Below, piece after piece: positions 1 through 5,639 of a stretch of 11,163 nt of DNA. Origin of the DNA: Enterovirga sp. (GTDB taxonomy: Bacteria > Pseudomonadota > Alphaproteobacteria > Rhizobiales > Beijerinckiaceae); assembly GCA_028290385.1 (NCBI GenBank), contig JAQGJZ010000233.1:1-11163 (forward strand), given 5' to 3'. The notes beneath the pieces were generated by a model. That model ran no database searches. It was not told the origin of the DNA and was given only the letters and a program-made list of their open reading frames with translations. The position numbers and the translations under genes were made by a program. Numbering within the stretch: position 1 is the first letter of the stretch; the number at the start of each line of letters is the position of its first letter.

Positions 1-104
1 TGCCCGCCGAGTACGGCGTGAAGGGCTATCGCTACACCGTCGTGAACGACCGGACGGTGCTGGTCGACCCGGGCAGCCGCCGCGTCGTCCAGATCATCGA
101 GTAA
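1..104 (+). CDS. DUF1236-like protein, C-terminal end (5' truncated)
   Basis: The frame is open from the window edge to TAA at 102-104 and gives the last 33 residues. They include YTVVNDRTVLVDP and end in VVQIIE. This resembles the conserved C-terminus of DUF1236 proteins, which are small, usually secreted proteins of unknown function common in Rhizobiales; I recognise it from memory of the family. The start, any signal peptide and the rest of the protein lie outside the window. A strong intrinsic terminator follows 15 bases after the stop, which supports this being a real gene end. No biochemical role can be given. Confidence 0.7.
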   Translation, partial: PAEYGVKGYRYTVVNDRTVLVDPGSRRVVQIIE

Positions 105-118
105 GCCGAAAGGCTTTC

Positions 119-151
119 GCCCCGCCCGGATTGTCCGGGCGGGGCTTTTTT
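119..151 (+). terminator. Rho-independent terminator of the DUF1236-like gene
   Basis: A perfect 12-bp stem (GCCCCGCCCGGA at 119-130 with TCCGGGCGGGGC at 134-145) encloses a TTG loop and is followed by six T at 146-151. It lies directly after the truncated first gene and separates it from the L,D-transpeptidase. Confidence 0.92.
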
Positions 152-288
152 CGTTGGCGATTGCGCCGCCCCTGCCGCGCGCCGCTGCCGATCTCGCCCG
201 CAAGCTCCGAATCCCGCCTCAATTTCATGGTTTTGGGTAGTCAAGAGGGTAAGGCTTGCAGCTTACCTTCCGTACCGATTCGGGGGCG

Positions 289-1461
289 ATGGGCTGGATG
301 GCGCTGAAGGCGACGCGAAGGATCCTGTGCGCGAGCGCATTGTCCGTTGCGATCCTGGCGGGGCTTCCCGCATCCGCGCAGACCCCGAAACATCTCGCTC
401 CCATTCCGTCGGGCACCGTGTCGCTCATGACGGCCCGGAACACGACCGCTGCAGCGCCCATGCTGATGCGGGTGTTCAAGAAGGAATCGGAGCTCGAGGT
501 TTGGAAGCAGGCCCGCGACGGCCGCTACGTCCATCTCAAGACCTTTCCGATCTGCCGCTGGTCCGGCCAGCTCGGGCCCAAGATGCGGGTCGGCGATCGC
601 CAGGCACCCGAAGGGTTCTACGCGATCACCCCGCGGCAGATGAATCCGAACTCGGCGTATTACCTGTCCTTCGACACCGGGTTTCCGAACGCGTTCGACC
701 GCGCCCGCGGCGCGACCGGTTCGGCCCTGATGGTGCATGGCACCTGCTCGTCGATGGGCTGCTTCGCCATGACGGACGCCCAGGTCGGCGAGATCTTCGC
801 GCTGGCCCGGGAGGCTTTTGCCGGCGGGCAGACGGCTTTCCAGTTCCAGGCCTATCCGTTCCGCATGACGGCCCAGAACATGGCGCGGCATCGGACGGAC
901 CCGAACATCGGGTTCTGGCGGATGCTGAAGGAGGGCTACGACCGGTTCGAGGCCACGGGCGAGGAGCCCGCCGTGTCGGTGGCAGGCGGCAAATACGTCT
1001 TCGGTCCGTCGAAGAACCCCGCCCGGGAGGCACTCGCACAGGCCCGCCTGTCTCAGGAGAAGGACAAGACCGAGGCGCTGATCGCCGAGGGGATCGCGGC
1101 CGTTCGCACCACCTATTCGGACGGCGGCACCCATCCGGCCTTTGCGTCGCTGGCTCGCGTCAGCTCGCCGGCGCTCGGCATGGTGTCCCGGCCGGAGGCG
1201 CTAGCCTTTGCCGGGCGCGAGGTCACGGTGATTCCGGCCCGCAAGGCGCCGCCGCTGCCGCCGGTTCTGGTTGCGGGCCTGCGTCCGCCGGCCGGCCTGG
1301 AGGCGTCCGCGCGGCCGACCGATCTGTCGGTCTTCGTGTTCGCAAGCCTAGGGTACGGCGCGGGCGAGATGCCCGTGGCGACCGCGGCATTCCTGCCCGG
1401 CTCGGCCGCGATCGTGCCCCAGGGCTTCGCCGGGGCGACCTTCCAGCTCGCTTCGCGCTAG
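289..1461 (+). CDS. Secreted L,D-transpeptidase, YkuD/YafK-type
   Basis: Predicted periplasmic L,D-transpeptidase-fold enzyme acting on peptidoglycan (3-3 cross-linking, protein anchoring or amidase-type activity; the exact reaction is not readable). From ATG 289 it has 390 residues. RR at 10-11 and a hydrophobic run form a Sec signal peptide ending ASA-Q near residue 30. The catalytic domain spans about 58-240, with motif HGTCSSMGCFAM: H150, S155, G157 and catalytic C158, as in YkuD/YafK proteins. FPICRWSGQLGPK and EGFYAITP are further family features. The last 150 residues are Pro/Ala-rich and unassigned. The start is uncertain: ATG 289 and ATG 298 have no clear ribosome site, while TTG 256 has GAGGG six bases upstream but gives an unusually long signal-peptide n-region. 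It stands alone and converges with cpdR. Confidence 0.88.
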   Translation: MGWMALKATRRILCASALSVAILAGLPASAQTPKHLAPIPSGTVSLMTARNTTAAAPMLMRVFKKESELEVWKQARDGRYVHLKTFPICRWSGQLGPKMRVGDRQAPEGFYAITPRQMNPNSAYYLSFDTGFPNAFDRARGATGSALMVHGTCSSMGCFAMTDAQVGEIFALAREAFAGGQTAFQFQAYPFRMTAQNMARHRTDPNIGFWRMLKEGYDRFEATGEEPAVSVAGGKYVFGPSKNPAREALAQARLSQEKDKTEALIAEGIAAVRTTYSDGGTHPAFASLARVSSPALGMVSRPEALAFAGREVTVIPARKAPPLPPVLVAGLRPPAGLEASARPTDLSVFVFASLGYGAGEMPVATAAFLPGSAAIVPQGFAGATFQLASR

Positions 1462-1467
1462 CCGGGG

Positions 1468-1490
1468 ACCCGGCCGAAAGGTGGCCGGGT
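1468..1490. terminator. Intergenic hairpin between convergent genes, possible terminator
   Basis: A perfect 8-bp stem (ACCCGGCC at 1468-1475 with GGCCGGGT at 1483-1490) has a 7-base loop. It sits between the stop of the L,D-transpeptidase and the stop of cpdR. Neither strand has a T run after it, so it is at best a weak or Rho-assisted terminator. Confidence 0.35.
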
Positions 1491-1507
1491 CAGGCGCGTG
1501 GCGATCC

Positions 1508-1867
1508 TCAGGCGGCCGCCAGCATCTTCTCGACCTCGTTGACGAGCTCGCGCAGGTGGAAGGGCTTCGACAGGATCTTGGCGTCGCGCGGAGCCTTGTT
1601 GTCGGGGTTGAGCGCAACCGCCGCAAAGCCCGTGATGAACATCACCTTGATGTCCGGATCGAGCTCGGTCGCGCGCCGCGCCAGTTCGATCCCGTCCATC
1701 TCGGGCATCACGATGTCCGTGAGCAGAAGCTCGAAGGGCTCCTCGCGCAGACGGTCGTAAGCAGACTGACCGTTGTCGTGAGGTGAGACCTTGAACCCCG
1801 CATTCTCCAGCGCCTTGGCCAGGAAGCGGCGCATGTCGTGATCGTCTTCCGCAAGCAGGATCTTCAT
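1508..1867 (-). CDS. cpdR: CpdR-family single-domain response regulator
   Basis: A 119-residue stand-alone receiver domain with no output domain. In Caulobacter, CpdR is phosphorylated through the CckA-ChpT relay; unphosphorylated CpdR primes the ClpXP protease and directs it to the pole, which drives timed degradation of cell-cycle proteins. Visible here are the acidic pair D8/D9, phosphoacceptor D51 (LLLTDIVMPEMDG), T79 and K101 (LSKPF). The stretch EPFELLLTDIVMPEMDGIEL and the phrase FITGFAAVALNP are near-identical to CpdR proteins as I remember them. The chain ends in three alanines, a possible protease-recognition tail. ATG 1867 is chosen because the receiver fold starts there; upstream in-frame codons do not resemble the family. 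No strong Shine-Dalgarno is visible. It is divergent from the next gene across 140 bp. Confidence 0.93.
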   Translation of the reverse strand: MKILLAEDDHDMRRFLAKALENAGFKVSPHDNGQSAYDRLREEPFELLLTDIVMPEMDGIELARRATELDPDIKVMFITGFAAVALNPDNKAPRDAKILSKPFHLRELVNEVEKMLAAA

Positions 1868-2007
1868 GGCCGAGGTACTCGTTAAACTCGGAAAGGCTTC
1901 TACAGCGTCTTTAGACGCCAGACATGGTAAATTTCGAATGAAAGTCGGGGATTCGGGGCGCGCGATCGGCTCCGCTCCCCGTCCGGGGCGCGTGCGGTAA
2001 GGGGATT

Positions 2008-2976
2008 GTGGACTCCGGGACACAGCCCCGCCACATTGGCCCCAGAGGTCAAGCTTCGCGCGCTCCGACGTCAGGCCCTTCCTTGAACGAAACCGATCCG
2101 TCCGTCGAGTTCGATCCGCCCTTCATCTGCCGCGAGCCCGAGCGGCAGCGATTTGCGTTCGTCTTCAACGCGCCGCATGCCGGGAGCCTCTACCCCGCGT
2201 CGTTGCTCCGCGCTTCCCGCCTCGACGCCACGGCGCTCCGGCGATCGGAGGATGCTTTCGTCGACGAGCTCTTCGCGGGCGTCGTGCAACTGGGCGCGCC
2301 CCTGATGAGCGCCCGCTTTCCGCGGGCCTATCTCGACGTCAACCGGGAGCCCTACGAGCTCGACCCGCGCATGTTCGAAGGGCGCCTGCCGCCCTACGCG
2401 AACACGCGCTCGATGCGCGTCGCGGGCGGGCTCGGAACCGTGCCCCGCATCGTGGCGGACGGGCACGAGATCTATCAGGCCCGCCTGCCGGTTGCGGAAG
2501 CGCTGCGCCGCATCGAGCTCCTCTACAAGCCGTACCACCGGGCGCTTCGGACGCGGCTCGCCCGCACGGTCGAACTGTTCGGCCACGTGGTGCTGATCGA
2601 TTGCCATTCGATGCCGTCCTCCAGCCTCGGCCGGGAAGACCTTCCGCGGGCCGATATCGTGCTCGGCGACCGGTATGGAACGAGTTGCACGGGGCTGCTC
2701 ACCGACCTTGTCGATGTCGGCCTTCGCGACCGCGGCTATGTCGTGGTGCGCAACAAGCCCTATGCCGGCGGCTTCATCACGGAGCATTACGGGGCGCCGG
2801 CGCTTCGCCGGCACTCCCTCCAGATCGAGGTGAACCGGGCGCTCTACATGGACGAGCGCAGCCTGCGGCCGAACAAGGGTTTCGGCCGGCTCGCCCAGGA
2901 CCTGGGCGACTGCTTCGCCGATGTCATGCTCGAGGTGGGAGGCGGGCTCGAGCCGCGCCGCATCGCGGCGGAATAG
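2008..2976 (+). CDS. N-formylglutamate amidohydrolase family protein
   Basis: Zinc-dependent hydrolase of the N-formylglutamate amidohydrolase family, whose members release formate or ammonia from N-acylated glutamate-type substrates. The true substrate here is unproven. It has 322 residues. NAPHAG (54-59) supplies the conserved metal-binding His; SEDAFVDELF (about 80-89), YLDVNREPYELDP (about 108-120), IDCHSMPS, a GDRYG segment and FITEHYG then HSLQIEVNRALYMDE follow in family order. GTG 2008 is preceded by AAGGGG at 1999-2004, close to the start. TTG 2083 is an alternative that would remove 25 poorly conserved residues. No other histidine-utilisation genes are present, so hutG is not assigned. 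It lies upstream of hisN on the same strand, but a minus-strand RNA gene fills the 208-bp gap. Confidence 0.88.
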   Translation: MDSGTQPRHIGPRGQASRAPTSGPSLNETDPSVEFDPPFICREPERQRFAFVFNAPHAGSLYPASLLRASRLDATALRRSEDAFVDELFAGVVQLGAPLMSARFPRAYLDVNREPYELDPRMFEGRLPPYANTRSMRVAGGLGTVPRIVADGHEIYQARLPVAEALRRIELLYKPYHRALRTRLARTVELFGHVVLIDCHSMPSSSLGREDLPRADIVLGDRYGTSCTGLLTDLVDVGLRDRGYVVVRNKPYAGGFITEHYGAPALRRHSLQIEVNRALYMDERSLRPNKGFGRLAQDLGDCFADVMLEVGGGLEPRRIAAE

Positions 2977-2981
2977 CCCAG

Positions 2982-3064
2982 AAAAGAAAGAGGCCGCCCT
3001 TTCGGGCGGCCCAAGTCTAGGGAGGAAACGCCCAAGAAGGGCAACAGCGCCGAAGCGCTGCGAT
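2982..3064 (-). ncRNA. mmgR: suhB/MmgR (alpha-r8) family small RNA
   Basis: Read on the minus strand, about 83 nt. Hairpin 1 is CAGCGC-UUCG-GCGCUG (3060-3045); hairpin 2 is GCCC-UUCUU-GGGC (3042-3030). An unpaired stretch with GUUUCCUCCCUAGACUU (about 3030-3014) follows, then a terminator hairpin GGCCGCCC-GAAA-GGGCGGCC (3011-2992) and the U-rich tail UCUUUCUUUUCU (2991-2980). The pyrimidine-rich UCCUCCCUAGAC segment and the order of parts match my memory of the Rfam suhB motif, found in alphaproteobacteria next to a suhB-like phosphatase gene. Its Sinorhizobium meliloti member, MmgR, is an Hfq-binding RNA that limits polyhydroxybutyrate accumulation. Its neighbour here is also an inositol-monophosphatase-family gene, read in the opposite direction. 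Ends are inferred from promoter and terminator; the target is unknown. Confidence 0.82.
2992..3011 (-). terminator. Terminator of the MmgR-like RNA, possibly shared
   Basis: A perfect 8-bp GC-rich stem with a GAAA loop on the minus strand is followed there by a pyrimidine tail rich in U. On the plus strand the same hairpin comes 15 bases after the amidohydrolase stop but has no T run, so termination of that gene is less certain. Confidence 0.78.
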
Positions 3065-3068
3065 GCAC

Positions 3069-3096
3069 AATCTAGGGTGCGGCGCACAAGAATCAA
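3069..3096 (-). promoter_or_regulatory. Housekeeping-type promoter of the MmgR-like RNA
   Basis: On the minus strand, TTGATT (3096-3091) and TAGATT (3074-3069) are separated by 16 bases. Counting seven bases on places the RNA start near 3062-3064, just before the first hairpin. This agrees with the expected length of the RNA family. Confidence 0.55.
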
Positions 3097-3184
3097 CCCC
3101 CTCGGGCCGATTTTCCGCGCGGCGCGTCTCGCCGTATGGTGATGAGGCCCTGCTCCCGACCCCACGCTGAACCGGACCCCCGTC

Positions 3185-3967
3185 ATGAGACCCGTCGATT
3201 TCGCCAGCTTCGTCAACGAGCTGGCCACCACGTCCGGCCAGGCGATCCTGCCGTTCTTCCGCACCTCGCTGTCCGCCGAGGACAAGTCGCGCGGCGGCGT
3301 CTTCGACCCGGTGACCGAGGCCGATCGCGCGGGCGAGACCACCATGCGCCGCATGATCACGGCCATGTTCCCGTCGCACGGGATCGTCGGCGAGGAGTTC
3401 GGAGCGGAGCGCGCCGACGCCGAGTTCGTCTGGATTCTCGACCCGATCGACGGCACCCGGGCCTTCATGGCGGGGCTGCCGCTCTGGGGAACCCTGATCG
3501 GCCTCACCCGCAACGGCGCCCCGGCTTACGGCCTCATGCATCAGCCCTTTATCGGCGAGCGCTTCTTCGGCGATGGCGGGAGCGCCGGCTATGTCGGCCC
3601 GCATGGCGAGCGCAAGCTGACCACCCGGCGTTGCCACGCGCTGGCCGACGCCACCATGTCGACCACCAGCCCGCGCCTGTTCGAGGGCGCCGCGATGGCG
3701 GGCTACCAGCGCGTCGAGAGCGCCGTGAAGCTCACGCGCTACGGGTACGATTGCTATGCCTATTGCATGCTGGCGGCCGGGCATCTCGACCTCGTGGTCG
3801 AGTCGGGCCTGAAGCCCTATGACATCGCCCCGCTGATCCCGATCATCGAGGGGGCGGGCGGCATTGTCACGACCTGGGACGGCGGCTCGGCCGCGCAGGG
3901 CGGCTCAATCGTCGCCTGCGGGGACAAGCGGCTGCACGACAGCGTCCTCGAGCTGCTCGGCCGCTGA
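3185..3967 (+). CDS. hisN: Histidinol-phosphatase, inositol-monophosphatase family (HisN type)
   Basis: Magnesium-dependent cytoplasmic phosphatase of 260 residues, predicted to convert L-histidinol phosphate to L-histidinol, the penultimate part of histidine synthesis. IMPase-fold signatures appear in order: DPVTEADR (41-48), GEEFG with metal-binding E70, DPIDGTRAF with D86 and D89, and YDIAPLIPIIEGAGG with D213. The wording FMAGLPLWGTLIGL and YDIAPLIPIIEGAGG fits the proteobacterial HisN branch better than SuhB or CysQ, where the last motif is usually WDxAA. Old genome annotations often call such genes suhB. ATG 3185 gives the family's usual N-terminus; no good Shine-Dalgarno precedes it. 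Its last 63 bp overlap the convergent hydrolase gene. No other his genes are visible. Confidence 0.87.
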   Translation: MRPVDFASFVNELATTSGQAILPFFRTSLSAEDKSRGGVFDPVTEADRAGETTMRRMITAMFPSHGIVGEEFGAERADAEFVWILDPIDGTRAFMAGLPLWGTLIGLTRNGAPAYGLMHQPFIGERFFGDGGSAGYVGPHGERKLTTRRCHALADATMSTTSPRLFEGAAMAGYQRVESAVKLTRYGYDCYAYCMLAAGHLDLVVESGLKPYDIAPLIPIIEGAGGIVTTWDGGSAAQGGSIVACGDKRLHDSVLELLGR

Positions 3968-4930
3968 AACGAGCTGCTCGGCGGTATCCTGTGATCCGGG
4001 GATGAAGGCGTCGAACGCCTTCCAGAACGCGGCGCGGATCTCGTCGCTCTCCATCAGGATCTCGTGCCTGGACCCGGGGATGGCCACGTAGGTGGAGCCG
4101 GGGCCGAGCCCGCGTGCAAACAGCGCGATCGCTGGGGTCGCGCAGACGGGGTCGTTGCCCGCCCCGAAGATCAGCGTCGGCACCTTGATGCGAGCGGAAT
4201 AGCCCGCCGCCTGGAGGGCGCCCATGGCCTCGTAGGCCGCGACCAGCCATGCGACCGTCGGGGACCCGACCGCGCCTTGGCCGAGGGCCCGCGCCACCGC
4301 GGCGTTGCGGGCATAGCGGACGGGATCGCCCGAGAGGCGGTTGCCTTCGAAGGGTTCGGTCGAGATGGACTGGCCCCGGCCCCCGGGCACGAACCGGGAG
4401 CCGAGCCCGAGCCAGGCAAGAACGCGCGCGAGGCGGCGCACGAGCCAGCCGTGCTTCACCAGGCTGAGGGCCACCATGGGCGTCGTCGCGACGAGGCGCT
4501 GCACGGGGAACCAGCCCTCCGCCGCGCCGGTAAGCGCGATGCAGCCGCCCATGGAATGCGCGAGGCCGAAGACCGGCTTCGGCAGCAACGGGTCGACGAG
4601 CTGGCCGAAGACGGCTTCCACGTCGCGGCGAAACTCCGAGAAATGCGCAACGTGCCCTTTGCGGCCGTCTTCCACGCTCCGGCCCGATGAGCCCTGGCCG
4701 CGCCAGTCGAAGGTCGCGACCGCAAAACCCCGCCCGAGCAATTCGCCGACGACTTCGAAATACTTCTCGATGAACTCGGCGCGGCCGTGCAGGACCACCA
4801 CCGTCCCGCGGGCGGGCCCGCCCGCGGGAAGCCAATACGCAGCCCGGAGCGTCACGCCGTCGGGCGTCTGCACCGGCTGCACGACGGCACCGGGCGGGGC
4901 GGGATTGTCGGGGCTTTCGTAGAGGTTCAC
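3905..4930 (-). CDS. Lysophospholipase / monoacylglycerol lipase-like alpha/beta hydrolase
   Basis: Serine hydrolase of 341 residues from GTG 4930, likely acting on lysophospholipids or monoacylglycerols (PldB-like, Hydrolase_4 type); the substrate is inferred from family only. Visible are the oxyanion-region motif VVLHGRAEFIEKYFEV (HG at 48-49), FDWRGQGSSGR (74-84), nucleophile elbow GLAHSMGG with S126, D260 in GAGNDP, and H289 in PGSRHEI, which together form a complete catalytic triad. There is no signal peptide. The frame stays open upstream to an ATG at 5104, but that extension is unlike the family and would cross the hsp20 start, so GTG 4930 (MNLYESPD) is preferred. No strong ribosome site is visible. 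Its 3' end overlaps hisN by 63 bp on the opposite strand. Confidence 0.87.
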   Translation of the reverse strand: MNLYESPDNPAPPGAVVQPVQTPDGVTLRAAYWLPAGGPARGTVVVLHGRAEFIEKYFEVVGELLGRGFAVATFDWRGQGSSGRSVEDGRKGHVAHFSEFRRDVEAVFGQLVDPLLPKPVFGLAHSMGGCIALTGAAEGWFPVQRLVATTPMVALSLVKHGWLVRRLARVLAWLGLGSRFVPGGRGQSISTEPFEGNRLSGDPVRYARNAAVARALGQGAVGSPTVAWLVAAYEAMGALQAAGYSARIKVPTLIFGAGNDPVCATPAIALFARGLGPGSTYVAIPGSRHEILMESDEIRAAFWKAFDAFIPGSQDTAEQLVSAAEQLEDAVVQPLVPAGDD

Positions 4931-4965
4931 GGCCGAACCGGGATGCAAGAATCTGCGTCGCGACC

Positions 4966-4988
4966 CTTGAAGGCTGCCAGCCCCATAT
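4966..4988 (+). promoter_or_regulatory. Candidate sigma32 heat-shock promoter for hsp20
   Basis: CCCTTGAA (4964-4971) and CCCCATAT (4981-4988) are both excellent matches to the two boxes of sigma32 promoters. The spacer between CTTGAA and CCCCAT is only 9 bases, shorter than the usual 13-15 or so. Transcription from here would start around 4995, just before the first hairpin of the leader. The boxes are convincing; the spacing is the weak point. Confidence 0.5.
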
Positions 4989-5000
4989 CCACCTCGCGCA

Positions 5001-5085
5001 TGTGCCGGCCCGGTTGGGCGGCACACCGGTCCGGCCCTCGGGCGGACCTCCAGACTGCATGTCGCTTCAAGGAGGATATGCCATG
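5001..5085 (+). promoter_or_regulatory. ROSE-like RNA thermometer in the hsp20 leader
   Basis: Three stacked hairpins precede the hsp20 start. Hairpin I pairs TGTGCC (5001-5006) with GGCACA (5020-5025) and GCCC with GGGC inside it, with one bulged G. Hairpin II pairs GGTCC (5028-5032) with GGACC (5044-5048) around GCC/GGC, also with a bulged G. Hairpin III pairs GCAT (5057-5060) with ATGC (5078-5081) and folds TCGCT (5062-5066 region) onto the Shine-Dalgarno AAGGAGG (5069-5075). ROSE elements of rhizobial small heat-shock genes have the conserved U(U/C)GCU opposite the ribosome site; here it reads UCGCU, including the G that lies opposite the SD. Warming would melt hairpin III and expose the site. 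The fold was made by eye, not computed. Confidence 0.78.
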
Positions 5086-5541
5086 CGACAGTTTGATCTT
5101 GCACCCCTGTACCGCAACACGGTCGGCTTCGACCGTCTTTTCTCGATGCTCGACCAGATCGGCGGCAGCGAGTCGGCCCCGTCTTATCCGCCCTACAACA
5201 TCGAGCGCACCGGCGAGACAGCTTACCGCATCTCCGTCGCGGTCGCGGGCTTCTCCCAGGAAGACCTCTCGATCGAGGTGAAGGAGAACGGGCTGACGAT
5301 CCGCGGCGACAAGAAGACGTCGGTCGAGCAGAAGGCCGAGGTCCTCTACCAGGGCATTGCGGCGCGCACGTTCGAGCGGCGCTTTCAGCTTGCCGATTAC
5401 GTGCAGGTGACCGGCGCGTCTCTTGAGAACGGCCTGCTCCATGTCGACCTCGTCCGCGAGATCCCGGAGGCCAAGAAGCCCCGTCAGATCGCGATCAACG
5501 GGCGCGGCCCGCAGACCATCGAGGCCAAGAAGGCCGCGTAA
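5083..5541 (+). CDS. Small heat-shock protein, Hsp20/alpha-crystallin family (IbpA/HspA-like)
   Basis: ATP-independent cytoplasmic holdase of 152 residues that binds unfolding proteins during heat stress. The alpha-crystallin domain covers about 36-130: YNIERTGETAYRISVAVAGFS, the EVKENGLTIRG strand and GIAARTFERRFQL (91-103), then the A-x-x-x-NGLL segment (112-119). The C-terminal I-x-I anchor used for oligomer assembly is IAI at 136-138. ATG 5083 has a strong Shine-Dalgarno, AAGGAGG at 5069-5075, seven bases upstream; the open frame to 5002 is leader RNA, not coding. Expression is probably controlled twice, by a sigma32-like promoter and by the ROSE-like leader. Rhizobia often carry several such genes; which paralogue class this is cannot be told here. 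Confidence 0.93.
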   Translation: MRQFDLAPLYRNTVGFDRLFSMLDQIGGSESAPSYPPYNIERTGETAYRISVAVAGFSQEDLSIEVKENGLTIRGDKKTSVEQKAEVLYQGIAARTFERRFQLADYVQVTGASLENGLLHVDLVREIPEAKKPRQIAINGRGPQTIEAKKAA

Positions 5542-5566
5542 GCTCGGCCTTTCCGACTGGTTTCGA

Positions 5567-5596
5567 AGCCCCGGAGCGCTCCTCCGGGGCTTTTTT
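5567..5596 (+). terminator. Rho-independent terminator of hsp20
   Basis: A 10-bp stem (AGCCCCGGAG at 5567-5576 with CTCCGGGGCT at 5582-5591) with a CGCTC loop is followed by a T run to 5596. It comes 25 bases after the hsp20 stop. Confidence 0.92.
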
Positions 5597-5639
5597 GTGC
5601 GCGCGGCGCCGGCCATCGGCGGCGGCCCGCAGAGTCGCG

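Noticed and set aside
327..1760. A 477-codon open frame on the plus strand across the L,D-transpeptidase and cpdR
   Set aside because: Its translation is Arg/Gly/Ala-rich and resembles no protein family. It is an off-frame shadow that even crosses the cpdR gene on the opposite strand.
1880..1886. TTAAC half-site of the CtrA cell-cycle regulator upstream of cpdR
   Set aside because: The matching TTAA seven bases further upstream is absent (CCTT), so a full CtrA box cannot be claimed.
1905..1918. GCGTC-TTTA-GACGC hairpin in the cpdR/amidohydrolase gap
   Set aside because: It is a short 5-bp stem without a T run or link to a ribosome site; nothing else in this 140-bp divergent region supports a specific function.
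2071..3513. A 480-codon open frame on the minus strand across the amidohydrolase and hisN
   Set aside because: It is opposite two well-recognised genes, shows no family motif and is the expected shadow of high-GC codon use. It also runs through the small RNA gene.
3185..3967. Naming the phosphatase suhB because of the nearby suhB-type RNA
   Set aside because: The YDIAPLIPIIEGAGG and FMAGLPLWGTLIGL segments fit the HisN branch; the RNA family name only reflects older annotations of its neighbour.
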